Shown in pieces: positions 13,020 through 20,793 of a stretch of 22,590 bases of DNA (positions are counted from its first letter, which is position 1; each line of letters begins with the position of its first letter). Where the stretch lies: positions 1 through 22,590 of the forward strand of contig CAJUSQ010000037.1 in assembly GCA_910588885.1 (NCBI GenBank). The letters are read 5' to 3'. The notes beneath the pieces were generated by a model, which was not told the DNA's origin, ran no database searches, and saw nothing but the letters and a program-made list of their open reading frames with translations. The stretch is from an uncultured Lachnospiraceae bacterium (lineage in GTDB: Bacteria > Bacillota > Clostridia > Lachnospirales > Lachnospiraceae). The position numbers and the translations under genes are program-made.

Positions 13020-14324
13020 CTATAGCCTTTCCCCGCATTCGGGACAGAACTTCTCATCCCCATCAATCGAAGCATTACATTTTGGACAGAACTTTGCCAG
13101 AACATGCCCGCATTCGGGACAGAATTTTGATTTCGAGGAAATCTCGGAGCCGCAATTTAGACACTGCTGGGGTTTTACATAGCCGCAGCTGCTGCAGTTC
13201 GCGGAAGAGTCCGGCATGTCATTTCCGCAATTGGGACAATGGTGGATTTTTCTGCCGCACTCGGAGCAAAACTTTGTATTTTTGGTAATGGTGCCGCCGC
13301 AGGCGGAACAAACCATAGGGGCATCCTTTGGAGATTCCGGTTTTTGTTCCGTATCAAATCCGCAGTTGCCGCAAAACCGCTGTGTTTGCGGAATACGGGC
13401 GTGACATTTGGGACATGCTTTTGTTGCTTCCTTAGGATTGTTGACCTGGATTTCCTGTGCCATGCTGCCAAAGCCTGCGCCTATTTCCTGGCCCATTCCA
13501 AAACCCATGCCCAATCCCATGCCTGCGCCTGTGAAAGGTGCAGCTGCAGATCCGGTATTTTTAGCGGCCCCTTCCAGGGTATCGAAAGAACGTTCCTGCT
13601 GATAATTATAACCGATAATATTCATTTCCGCTCTCTTGGCCAAAGCATCTTTCAGCTTTTTTACTGCCGTATCATCTTCCGGAACACTGATCTCGTTGAC
13701 ATAGAAAGAAACAAGTGCAATGCCGTATTCATCCATTATAGGCTGAATTTTTTCTTTCATATGCAAAGACAATTCATCAAGATACGCATTGATTTCCAGA
13801 ATACTAATCTGCTTATGAACCAGGTATGTAGAAATTGCGTCTTTTACCTTTGTAACATAGAGGCTTCTGAAATACTTTGTAACAGTCATTGCATCAAAAG
13901 TCGGTATCGTTGCTACCAGCTTTATCAAGAATTTCTTCGCATCCGAGATATGAATACCAAACGCACCATTAGAGCGAACAGGGGCAAAAATACCATACTT
14001 AGGATCCTGGATCTGAACGGGAGTAGGGGTTCCCCATTTAACGTCAAGGTTATACCCTTTGTTTATATACCACACTTCTGCGGTAAATGGGCTTTTTCCT
14101 CCAAACGGAAGGTTTATAATATTATTAAGAATCGGGATATTGGCTGTTTCCAGAGTATGCCGCCCGCTGCCGAAAATATCAAGAACCCTGCCGCCTTTTA
14201 CCAGAACCGCTTCCTGCGCTTCATTGACAATTAACTGTGTCCATGTTCCCAGCTCTTCGTTGGGATATTTCCATGCGAAAACATCTGGCCTCCCATTATA
14301 CTTAACGACTTCTACGATCGCCAT
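13020..14324 (-). CDS. SPFH domain protein with five C-terminal zinc ribbons
   Basis: 434 residues. Residues about 25-245 are an SPFH (stomatin/prohibitin/flotillin-like) domain of the 'virion core'/YdjI type, followed by a Gly/Met-rich hinge (about 258-290) and five zinc ribbons of the form CxxC-x10-CxxC starting at 304, 339, 363, 388 and 413. No membrane span, so membrane contact would come from partners. In B. subtilis the related YdjI works with membrane proteins YdjG and YdjH to recruit the PspA protein under membrane stress; by analogy this is the organiser of the three-gene cluster, but no pspA is in the window. AGGAGG lies 8 nt before ATG. First gene of the operon, divergent from a CPBP protease. 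Confidence 0.93.
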   Translation of the reverse strand: MAIVEVVKYNGRPDVFAWKYPNEELGTWTQLIVNEAQEAVLVKGGRVLDIFGSGRHTLETANIPILNNIINLPFGGKSPFTAEVWYINKGYNLDVKWGTPTPVQIQDPKYGIFAPVRSNGAFGIHISDAKKFLIKLVATIPTFDAMTVTKYFRSLYVTKVKDAISTYLVHKQISILEINAYLDELSLHMKEKIQPIMDEYGIALVSFYVNEISVPEDDTAVKKLKDALAKRAEMNIIGYNYQQERSFDTLEGAAKNTGSAAAPFTGAGMGLGMGFGMGQEIGAGFGSMAQEIQVNNPKEATKACPKCHARIPQTQRFCGNCGFDTEQKPESPKDAPMVCSACGGTITKNTKFCSECGRKIHHCPNCGNDMPDSSANCSSCGYVKPQQCLNCGSEISSKSKFCPECGHVLAKFCPKCNASIDGDEKFCPECGERL

Positions 14325-14400
14325 TGCTATATCCTCCTGCTTATCATTTGCTGATATTCACTCTAAAACACAAGGAATGCAGTTTAACATCCTATAGAAC

Positions 14401-14429
14401 TTTTTACATCTTATTACGCTGAAAATCAA
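14401..14429 (-). promoter_or_regulatory. Candidate promoter of the SPFH cluster
   Basis: On the minus strand TTGATT (14424-14429), 17 bp and TAAAAA (14401-14406). Only a moderate match. I saw no sigma-W type box, which drives the analogous B. subtilis operon. Confidence 0.35.
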
Positions 14430-14464
14430 TATATTTTAATATTGCCAACATTGATTGGTGTTGG
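14427..14464. promoter_or_regulatory. Two adjacent inverted repeats in the divergent control region
   Basis: CAATAT/ATATTG (14427-14432, 14439-14444) abuts CCAACA/TGTTGG (14445-14450, 14459-14464). The first overlaps the candidate -35 of the SPFH promoter. They may be operator sites shared by the SPFH cluster and the CPBP gene. Confidence 0.35.
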
Positions 14465-14544
14465 TGATTTTTACAAGCATATTGATACCTAAGCCGCGGA
14501 ACCCGGTTTTGACACCACAATTTCCGTTGCGAAATGAGGGTGGA

Positions 14545-14550
14545 TATGAT
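14545..14550 (+). promoter_or_regulatory. Possible -10 box for the CPBP gene
   Basis: TATGAT is a 5/6 match to the -10 consensus, 34 nt before ATG 14584, but the -35 region at 17 bp (TTCCGT) is weak. An alternative pair is TTGCGA with TAGTAT. Either would place the start well inside the longer frame beginning at 14455. Confidence 0.35.
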
Positions 14551-14583
14551 AGTATAGAGGGAAAGACGAAAGAGGGTATGAAG

Positions 14584-15417
14584 ATGAAGGGAAGGACAAG
14601 AAGCGGATGGAAAAGCTTTGGCTGGTTCTGTCTGGGAATCCTGCCGATGCTGGGATATCTGGTGTTGGGATTTGCCGTTTCGGCGGTACTTTCCATATTA
14701 TGGATGGTTCCTGCGATTCTGCAGGGGAATATGGGCCTGATCGAAGACCTGGGCCAGTTTACGATGGTTACGGGTATGGTTTATGCGGTGCTGGGGCTGA
14801 TTGGATTCGGGCTTTGGTATTACTTCGGATGCAGGCGCCGGGAGCTTCTGCCGCCGAAGGGAGTGCTTGCACCGAAGAACATGGCGCTGCTTTTCCTGTG
14901 TGCCATCGGGGCACAGTATGTCGTCGGCTATGTGGTTGCCGGAATAGAAGTGGTGCTGCCGGAGGCGGTGGAGAGCTATGAAGAGCTGGTGGAGACGGCC
15001 GGCCTTGGGGAGCTGACCTTTCTCATGGTGGTGTATGTGGTTATTTTAGGGCCGATTGCCGAGGAATTGATCTTCCGGGGCCTGACCTTTTATTATATGA
15101 AGAAGGCTACCAGCAGGTTCTGGCTTGCCAATCTGCTGCAGGCGGCGCTGTTTGGGATCATGCATATGAATCTGGTCCAGGGGATTTACGCCTTTTTGCT
15201 GGGAATGGTACTGGGATGGGTATACCAGCGGTTCCAATCCCTCTATGCCAGTATTTTCCTGCATATCTGCATTAACGGCCTGGGCAGTGTAATGGATTTG
15301 CTTTTTGGGGATTCCTCTTCCTGGGTTATGATGATCCTTTGGAATGTCCTTGGAATCGCCGCAACTGTGATCGGGCTGCGGTTCCTCTTTCGGAGACAGG
15401 AAAAGGTGCTGCGGTGA
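14584..15417 (+). CDS. CPBP family intramembrane metalloprotease
   Basis: 277 residues from ATG 14584, favoured because GAGGG (14572-14576) is 7 nt upstream; ATG 14578 is possible, whereas the frame open from 14455 overlaps the likely promoter. About eight hydrophobic spans. The CPBP/Abi motifs are complete: EExxxR (E160, E161, R165 in PIAEELIFRG), FGIMH (H194) and HICIN (H227, N231). Relatives include eukaryotic Rce1, which cleaves prenylated proteins, and bacterial peptide-immunity or stress proteases; substrate here unknown. It is divergent from the SPFH zinc-ribbon cluster and shares its control region, which may indicate a common envelope-related role. Confidence 0.92.
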   Translation: MKGRTRSGWKSFGWFCLGILPMLGYLVLGFAVSAVLSILWMVPAILQGNMGLIEDLGQFTMVTGMVYAVLGLIGFGLWYYFGCRRRELLPPKGVLAPKNMALLFLCAIGAQYVVGYVVAGIEVVLPEAVESYEELVETAGLGELTFLMVVYVVILGPIAEELIFRGLTFYYMKKATSRFWLANLLQAALFGIMHMNLVQGIYAFLLGMVLGWVYQRFQSLYASIFLHICINGLGSVMDLLFGDSSSWVMMILWNVLGIAATVIGLRFLFRRQEKVLR

Positions 15418-15486
15418 GGACGCAGGCAGCAGCCGGAACCGGGAATTGCAGTTGTGAAAAAGGAATGTGCAGCGCGAAAAGCAGCT

Positions 15487-15515
15487 GTGAAATTAGAACG
15501 AATGTTTGGTAAAAT
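15487..15515 (+). promoter_or_regulatory. Probable promoter of the arsC-sfsA-mutY group
   Basis: GTGAAA (15487-15492), 17 bp, TAAAAT (15510-15515). Start would be near 15522, so the AGGAGG at 15522 would lie at the extreme 5' end of the transcript, which weakens the case. Confidence 0.35.
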
Positions 15516-15532
15516 AGATACAGGAGGGAAAT

Positions 15533-15880
15533 ATGGTTTTTGTAGAATATCCGAAATGCAGTACGTGTAAAAAGGCAAGGTATTGGCTGATGGAAAAGGA
15601 CGCTGTTTTTGAAGAACGGCATATTGTGGAGCAGAATCCCACGGCGGAGGAGTTAAAGAGCTGGTGGCAGAAGAGCGGGCTGCCTCTGAAGCGGTTTTTT
15701 AATACCAGCGGGATGAAGTATAAAGAGCTGCATTTAAAGGATCGTATTCCGGAGATGACGGAGGAGGAGATGCTTGCGCTGCTGGCTACGGATGGGATGC
15801 TGGTAAAGCGTCCGATTCTGGTGACGGATCAGGCGGCCTTTCCAGGATTTAAAGAAGCGGAATGGGAAAAGATGTTATAA
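15533..15880 (+). CDS. ArsC/Spx family thioredoxin-fold protein
   Basis: 115 residues, the usual size for ArsC/Spx/YffB proteins (PF03960). The N-terminal CxxC motif is intact (C9 and C12 in YPKCSTCKK), followed by the family pattern FEERHIVEQNPTAEELKSWW, FNTSGMKY, and MLVKRPILV near the C-terminus. Members are glutaredoxin-like arsenate reductases or the redox-sensing RNA-polymerase binder Spx. No ars genes are nearby, so a redox or Spx-like role is as likely as arsenate reduction. AGGAGGG is 4-5 nt before ATG 15533. It ends close to sfsA. Confidence 0.88.
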   Translation: MVFVEYPKCSTCKKARYWLMEKDAVFEERHIVEQNPTAEELKSWWQKSGLPLKRFFNTSGMKYKELHLKDRIPEMTEEEMLALLATDGMLVKRPILVTDQAAFPGFKEAEWEKML

Positions 15881-15903
15881 CGTTTAAGCGGAGCAGTACA
15901 AAA

Positions 15904-16569
15904 ATGCGATACGAAGAGGTACAGGCGGGGACATTTTTGTCCCGGCCCAATCGTTTTGTAGCCCTGGTGGAGCTTTCGGGAAATGTGGAAAAATGCCATG
16001 TGAAGAATACCGGACGATGCCGGGAGCTTCTGGTGCCGGGGGCCCGGGTCTATCTGGAAAAGGGCAGAAATCCTGACCGGAAGACGGCATATGATTTAAT
16101 CGGGGTAGAAAAAGGGAGCACCTATATTAATATGGATTCCCAGGCGCCCAACCGGGTGGCCCGGGAATGGCTGACGAAGAGCTGGGATTATATAAAACCC
16201 GAATATAAGTTCGGGAATTCCCGGCTGGATTTTTATATGGAACAGGATGGGCGAAAGGCGCTTCTGGAGGTCAAAGGCGTTACCCTGGAAGAGCAGGGAA
16301 TCGCCCGGTTTCCCGATGCTCCCACGGAACGGGGAATCAAGCATCTGGAAGAATTGCAGAAAGCCATAGAACTGGGATATGAAACATATGTTCTGTTTGT
16401 GATTCAGATGAAAGGGATCCGGTGGTTTGAGCCCAACGACCAGGGCCATCCGGCTTTTGGAGAAGCATTGCGGCAGGCGGCCGGGGCCGGAGTAAAGGTA
16501 TTGGCCTATGACTGCATCGCCCGGCCGAAGAGCCTGGTTTTGGATGCGCCGGTGGAGGTGCGCCTGTAG
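15904..16569 (+). CDS. sfsA: SfsA family nucleic-acid-binding / nuclease-like protein
   Basis: 221 residues from ATG 15904; with CGGAG 10 nt upstream the product begins MRYEEVQAGTFLSRPNRFVA, the usual SfsA start. ATG 15862 in the same frame would add 14 residues and overlap the arsC-like gene. Seen: FLSRPNRFVA (OB-like N-terminal domain), HVKNTGRCRELLVPG, and the PD-(D/E)XK-like core SRLDFY then LLEVKGVTL. Family members bind DNA; E. coli SfsA was named for sugar fermentation stimulation, which does not define its biochemistry. Downstream mutY suggests a DNA-maintenance grouping. Confidence 0.93.
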   Translation: MRYEEVQAGTFLSRPNRFVALVELSGNVEKCHVKNTGRCRELLVPGARVYLEKGRNPDRKTAYDLIGVEKGSTYINMDSQAPNRVAREWLTKSWDYIKPEYKFGNSRLDFYMEQDGRKALLEVKGVTLEEQGIARFPDAPTERGIKHLEELQKAIELGYETYVLFVIQMKGIRWFEPNDQGHPAFGEALRQAAGAGVKVLAYDCIARPKSLVLDAPVEVRL

Positions 16570-16574
16570 GTGAG

Positions 16575-16590
16575 GGCTGCAGCCGCAGCC
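16575..16590 (+). other. Short GC hairpin between sfsA and mutY
   Basis: GGCTGC (16575-16580) and GCAGCC (16585-16590) form a 6-bp stem around AGCC, without a T run. It may affect message stability rather than stop transcription. Confidence 0.35.
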
Positions 16591-16676
16591 TGGGATGTGC
16601 CGTGGCGGGGTGTAATTGGCGAACGTATGTTTATGTGAGAAACCATGGATTTGGAAGAGAGAAGATGGGAGAAGCA

Positions 16677-17762
16677 ATGTTACAGGATTTTCCATTGGAA
16701 CAAATAACGGAACCATTGCTTGGGTGGTTTGCAGGCCACGCCCGGGTGCTGCCCTGGCGGGAGGAACCGACGCCGTACCGGGTGTGGGTATCCGAAATTA
16801 TGCTGCAGCAGACCCGGGTGGAGGCCGTGAAGCCTTATTTTGAGCGGTTTGTCAAAGCCCTTCCCGATGTGAGGGCGTTGGCAGAGTGTGAAGAGGAAGC
16901 CTTGCTGAAGCTTTGGGAGGGCTTAGGATACTACAATCGCGTACGGAATATGCAGATTGCGGCAAAAACCGTTTTGGAGGAATACGGCGGGCAGCTTCCG
17001 GCAAGCTACGAAGAGCTGCTGAAGCTGAAAGGGATCGGCCATTATACGGCCGGGGCCATTGCGTCCATTGCCTATGGGATACCGGTGCCCGCCGTGGACG
17101 GAAATGTGCTCCGGGTCATTTCCAGGCTGTGTGAGGACCCCTCGGATATCGGGAAGCAGTCCGTACGAACCGGGATGGAGGAGGCGCTGCGGGCCGTGAT
17201 GCCCAAAGACCGGGCCGGGGCTTTTAACCAGGCTTTGATGGAGCTTGGGGCGACGGTATGCGTGCCAAACGGAGCGCCCCTTTGCGGGGAATGCCCCTGG
17301 AACGGCTTTTGCAGGGCCAGGCAGCAGCAGAGCTGGGACCGGATTCCGGTAAAGGGAAAAGCGAAGCCCCGGAGAATCGAAGAAAGGACGGTATTTGTCA
17401 TCCGAATCGGGAATCAGGTGGTATTGAACAAGCGTCCGGCCAAAGGGCTGCTGGCGGGAATGTATGAATTTCCCAATACAAAAGGGCATTTGTCGGAGGA
17501 AGAGGTTCTTGACTGGGCCAGAAGCCATGGAGTATCCCCCATCCGGATTCAGCCTCTGGAAGCGGCAAAGCATATTTTTTCCCATGTGGAATGGCATATG
17601 GTCGGTTATGCCATCCGGGTAGACGAGCTGCTTCAGCAGGAAGGGCTGTTGTTTGTGGATGTGATGGAAACGGAAGAAAAGTACCCCATTCCCGCAGCCT
17701 TCTGCGCATATACGAAATATATGGATATCCGGCTGGGGAATGAGCGGTTTCAGGAGAACTAA
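16677..17762 (+). CDS. mutY: A/G-specific adenine glycosylase
   Basis: Removes adenine mispaired with 8-oxoguanine in base-excision repair. 361 residues from ATG 16677, chosen because GGGAG is 5 nt upstream and MLQDFPLEQITEPLLGWF fits the family start; GTG 16602 and ATG 16665 are in-frame alternatives. Seen: catalytic E40 in SEIMLQQT, helix-hairpin-helix LKGIGHYTAGAIASIA, catalytic D141 in AVDGNV, and a [4Fe-4S] set C195, C203, C206, C212. The first spacing is seven residues rather than the six of E. coli MutY. The C-terminal Nudix-like domain keeps the F301-S302-H303 8-oxoG recognition motif. Follows sfsA by 107 bp; convergent with a DHH phosphoesterase. Confidence 0.96.
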   Translation: MLQDFPLEQITEPLLGWFAGHARVLPWREEPTPYRVWVSEIMLQQTRVEAVKPYFERFVKALPDVRALAECEEEALLKLWEGLGYYNRVRNMQIAAKTVLEEYGGQLPASYEELLKLKGIGHYTAGAIASIAYGIPVPAVDGNVLRVISRLCEDPSDIGKQSVRTGMEEALRAVMPKDRAGAFNQALMELGATVCVPNGAPLCGECPWNGFCRARQQQSWDRIPVKGKAKPRRIEERTVFVIRIGNQVVLNKRPAKGLLAGMYEFPNTKGHLSEEEVLDWARSHGVSPIRIQPLEAAKHIFSHVEWHMVGYAIRVDELLQQEGLLFVDVMETEEKYPIPAAFCAYTKYMDIRLGNERFQEN

Positions 17763-17789
17763 ATATAGGAAGAAATGACGTACATAGAT

Positions 17790-18824
17790 CTATGGATTCC
17801 CGGGTTCGTTGGGAAGATGAACCGAACATTTGTTTGAAAGATGTACAAAATGCTCGTTCGACAACTGTTCCTCTGCTTTCAGGAATCGTTCGTGAATGCT
17901 GACCTGTAGGTTGGAACCTAAGAGGGAGACATTTTCCAGGGGGATCATGCCTCCGGCCATGGAAGGATGCCCGCCGCCGCTGCCGAGATCCGTAAGGGCC
18001 AGTACGATCAGGTCCCCTGCATGTAAGGCAGGACGCTCGCTGCGGATGGAAAAACGGATGCCTTCCTTATTCCGGGCATAGACGATGGCAATATCCACCA
18101 CGTCCAGGGCCAGGATAAAGTCGGAAATGATGGCCACCAGTGCCGGGGCACAGGAAAAAGGGATATAGGCAAACGCAGTGGTGCCGAATATTTTTACATT
18201 GGAAATGGCGGCATCGTATGCCCGCAGATCGTCGTATTCCAGGGTATTGCTGTACATATGCTTCACCAGGCTCCAGTCCGCATGGGCGAACAGATATTGG
18301 AACATATCAATATCCGTCTGGGTGGTGCCCCTGGTGAAATCCGCCGTATCCATTTTGATGCCGTAGGCCAGGGCGGAGGCGGCATTGGGGGAGATCGGCG
18401 TATTGGTCTGCCGAAAATAGGAGGCGATAATGCTGGCGCAGGCGCCGATGATTTGAAGATCAAAATATTCGTAATTGCAGTTGATTCGGGTAGGATGATG
18501 GTCGATGCAGGCGATTTTCGTCCCGATAAAATCTGTGACATTGGAATTCAGCTTCTGGGAATCCACCAAAATAATAGGGTCCTCCCGGGTCATTTCCGGA
18601 AGCTCGGTACCGCAGTACATGGAAATACCGAAGGTATCCAGCATTTTCCGGGAACTTATGCGGTCAATACGTCCGTCGTAGCAGAGGGTGGCCGGAATGC
18701 CGTGGGCTCCAAGAAATTCCTGCAGGGCAAAGGCGCTGGAAATGGCATCCGGGTCCGGGAAATTGTGGGTCTGGATATATGCGGTGCGGTTTTTCAGTAA
18801 TTGGATTAATTTGATTGGATTCAT
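17790..18824 (-). CDS. DHH/DHHA1 phosphoesterase, NrnA-like
   Basis: 344 residues. All DHH metal motifs are present: HNFPDPDA, ILVDSQ, IDHHPT and GIKMDTADF. The DHHA1 domain has GSGGGHPSMAGGM. Relatives hydrolyse short oligoribonucleotides, pApA or 3'-phosphoadenosine 5'-phosphate (NrnA type); motif I reads NFPDPDA instead of the usual NPDGDA, so substrate choice may differ. The last 25 or so residues are a non-conserved tail with a decayed internal repeat (EHFVHLSN, CSVHLPN). GGAG is 7 nt before ATG. Divergent from recJ, another DHH exonuclease, across 191 bp, and convergent with mutY with 27 bp between and no clear terminator. Confidence 0.9.
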   Translation of the reverse strand: MNPIKLIQLLKNRTAYIQTHNFPDPDAISSAFALQEFLGAHGIPATLCYDGRIDRISSRKMLDTFGISMYCGTELPEMTREDPIILVDSQKLNSNVTDFIGTKIACIDHHPTRINCNYEYFDLQIIGACASIIASYFRQTNTPISPNAASALAYGIKMDTADFTRGTTQTDIDMFQYLFAHADWSLVKHMYSNTLEYDDLRAYDAAISNVKIFGTTAFAYIPFSCAPALVAIISDFILALDVVDIAIVYARNKEGIRFSIRSERPALHAGDLIVLALTDLGSGGGHPSMAGGMIPLENVSLLGSNLQVSIHERFLKAEEQLSNEHFVHLSNKCSVHLPNEPGNP

Positions 18825-18858
18825 AGTCGTTCTCCGTTTCCAATTTGGGTGGTTCAGG

Positions 18859-18932
18859 AAAAAGGGCTGGGAAACCGATTGCTTTGACAGTGTGAAGGAT
18901 CACGAAGCAGGGCAGGGTTCAGAAGCCCTTTT
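18859..18932. other. Long-range stem-loop in the DHH-recJ intergenic region
   Basis: AAAAGGGCT (18860-18868) is perfectly complementary to AGCCCTTTT (18924-18932), 55 nt apart. Read minus, the interior can form GCTT/AAGC and GTGA/TCAC stems, and the 3' arm ends in five T, like an attenuator in the leader of the DHH gene. A weak minus promoter (TTTTTA, 17 bp, TATGAA, 18931-18959) would start transcription at its edge. No known riboswitch recognised. Confidence 0.4.
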
Positions 18933-18961
18933 CATAGCCAAATTAAATATATATAAAAATA

Positions 18962-18970
18962 TGCTATCAT
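18962..18970 (+). promoter_or_regulatory. Extended -10 promoter of recJ
   Basis: TGC followed by TATCAT (18965-18970) is an extended -10 element in AT-rich DNA, with a weak -35 (ATTAAA) 17 bp upstream. Start near 18977 leaves a leader of about 39 nt. Confidence 0.5.
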
Positions 18971-19015
18971 ATATGAAGGAAAAAGTCTACAAAATGAAAC
19001 AGAAAGGAATGAAAA

Positions 19016-20779
19016 ATGGAAAATTGGGTAGTTACGGCGAAGTCTGCGGATTTTAAGGGATTGGGAGAGCGGTTTTCCATTGACCCGGTGGTAGCGCGGA
19101 TCATCCGCAACCGGGAGGTAATCGGGGAGGAGGCCATGGAAGCCTACCTGAACGGAGACGTTTCCATGCTGCATGACCCCTGCCTTTTAAAGGATGTAAA
19201 AAAAGCAGTCAGGATTTTACTGGAAAAAATAGAAGCAGGAAAGAAAATCCGGGTAATCGGGGATTATGATATTGACGGGATTCAATCCACCTATATTCTG
19301 CAGACTGCCCTGGAACGCTGCGGGGCAAAGGTGGATATTGATATTCCGGACCGGATTGCCGACGGTTATGGGCTGAATCAGCGGCTGGTGCAGAAAGCTG
19401 CCGAAGACGGGATTGATACGATATTGACCTGTGACAACGGCATTGCGGCGGCCGGGGAGATTGCCCTTGGAAAGTCTCTGGGAATGACGATCATCGTGAC
19501 GGATCACCATGAGGTGCCTTTTGAGGAAACAGATGGAGAACGCCAGTTCGTCCTTCCAAAAGCCGATGCCGTGGTGAATCCCAAGCAGGCGGACTGCCCG
19601 TATCCCTTTAAAAAGCTGTGCGGGGCAGGTGTGGCCTATAAGCTGGTGCAGGTATTGTATGAACAGCTGCACAAAAGCCCTTTGGAGGTGCAGGAATTTT
19701 TGCCCTATGCGGCCTTTGCAACCATCGGGGACGTGATGGATCTGACCGGGGAGAACCGGATTTTGGTGAAGGAGGGGCTGAAGCGCTTAAAAGGGATGGA
19801 TAATCCGGGGCTCCATGCGCTGATGCGGCAGAATAACCTGCTGCCGGAGGAAATAAAGGCATACCATGTGGGATTTATTCTGGGGCCCTGCCTAAACGCC
19901 AGCGGCCGTCTGGATACGGCTGTCCGGGCATTGAACCTGCTGCGGTCAAAGGATGGGAAGGAAGCCCTGTCCCTGGCCGCGGATCTGACCGACCTGAATG
20001 CGGGCCGCAAGGAGCTGACGGCCAAGGGAGTGGAGCAGGCAGAGCTTTTGGCCCGGGAAGCGGTGGAAGCCGGGGAAAAGGTGCTGGTGCTGTTTTTACC
20101 GGACTGCCATGAGAGCCTGGCAGGGATCATTGCCGGAAGGATTCGGGAACGGTTCCACCGTCCGGTGTTTATTCTGACCCGGGGGGAAGAAGGGGTGAAA
20201 GGCTCCGGACGTTCCATCCCCCAGTATTCCATGTATGAGGAGCTTTGCAGGATTAAGGATATTCTGGTGAAATTCGGCGGGCATCCCATGGCCGCCGGCC
20301 TGACCCTTCGGGAGGAGGATGTGGCGGATATGAGGAAAAGGCTGAACGCATACACCCTTCTGACGGAAGCGGATTTGGTTCCCAAAATCCGGATTGACGT
20401 GCCGATGCCGATCGACTACATTACCCGGGAGCTGGTGGAACAATTGTCCCTGCTGGAACCTTATGGAAAAGGCAACGAAAAGCCGGTATTTGCAGACAAA
20501 GAGCTTTTGGTGCTTTCGGCAAGAATCCTGGGGAAGAGCCGGAATGTATGCAAAATGCGGATTCAAAGCAAATACGGCTGCCAGATGGAGGCCGTGTATT
20601 TCGGGGATACCGAAAAACTTAAGAATTACATGGAAGAAAAATTTACAAAGGCTAAGGTAGACTTATTATTTCAGGGATTGGGAACGGAAAACATCTCCAT
20701 GTCGTTTGTATATTATCCGGAGATCAATGAGTTTAACGGAAAAAAGACATTGCAGATCATTATAAAAAATTATCGCTGA
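19016..20779 (+). CDS. recJ: Single-stranded-DNA-specific exonuclease RecJ
   Basis: 5'-3' single-strand exonuclease for recombination and repair; cytosolic. 587 residues, close to E. coli RecJ and shorter than Bacillus forms with extra C-terminal domains. DHH motifs: GDYDIDG (D83, D85, D87), TCDNGIAA, VTDHHEVP (D163-H165), and GPCLNASGRLDTA. The DHHA1 part has KGSGRSIPQYSMYE and KFGGHPMAAGLTL. The C-terminal part (about 450-587) fits the OB domain. AAAGGA lies 7 nt before ATG 19016. Divergent from the NrnA-like gene. No terminator is visible before the next gene. Confidence 0.95.
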   Translation: MENWVVTAKSADFKGLGERFSIDPVVARIIRNREVIGEEAMEAYLNGDVSMLHDPCLLKDVKKAVRILLEKIEAGKKIRVIGDYDIDGIQSTYILQTALERCGAKVDIDIPDRIADGYGLNQRLVQKAAEDGIDTILTCDNGIAAAGEIALGKSLGMTIIVTDHHEVPFEETDGERQFVLPKADAVVNPKQADCPYPFKKLCGAGVAYKLVQVLYEQLHKSPLEVQEFLPYAAFATIGDVMDLTGENRILVKEGLKRLKGMDNPGLHALMRQNNLLPEEIKAYHVGFILGPCLNASGRLDTAVRALNLLRSKDGKEALSLAADLTDLNAGRKELTAKGVEQAELLAREAVEAGEKVLVLFLPDCHESLAGIIAGRIRERFHRPVFILTRGEEGVKGSGRSIPQYSMYEELCRIKDILVKFGGHPMAAGLTLREEDVADMRKRLNAYTLLTEADLVPKIRIDVPMPIDYITRELVEQLSLLEPYGKGNEKPVFADKELLVLSARILGKSRNVCKMRIQSKYGCQMEAVYFGDTEKLKNYMEEKFTKAKVDLLFQGLGTENISMSFVYYPEINEFNGKKTLQIIIKNYR

Positions 20780-20793
20780 CTTTTGGCCTGGCC

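Noticed and set aside
13020..13410. Spaced repeats of GCATTCGGGACAGAA type resembling a repeat array or CRISPR
   Set aside because: They encode the repeated CPECG segments of the SPFH protein zinc ribbons on the minus strand; spacing follows the ribbons and there are no unique spacers of constant length.
13239..14234. 331-codon plus-strand reading frame
   Set aside because: It lies antisense to the well-supported SPFH gene, has no ribosome site and its translation shows no domain.
14511..14550. TTGACA at 14512 as the CPBP -35 box
   Set aside because: The sequence 17 bp downstream (AAATGA) is a poor -10, and the TATGAT at 14545 is too far away.
14455..14583. N-terminal extension of the CPBP protease
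   Set aside because: It would translate the divergent control region; a good ribosome site precedes ATG 14584.
17783..17794. 12-bp perfect palindrome CATAGATCTATG at the end of the DHH gene
   Set aside because: Short, without loop or T run, and overlapping a stop codon; not distinguishable from chance and not a terminator.
18864..18900. TTGACA at 18893 as a recJ -35 box
   Set aside because: No acceptable -10 lies 16-18 bp downstream; the extended -10 at 18962 is better.
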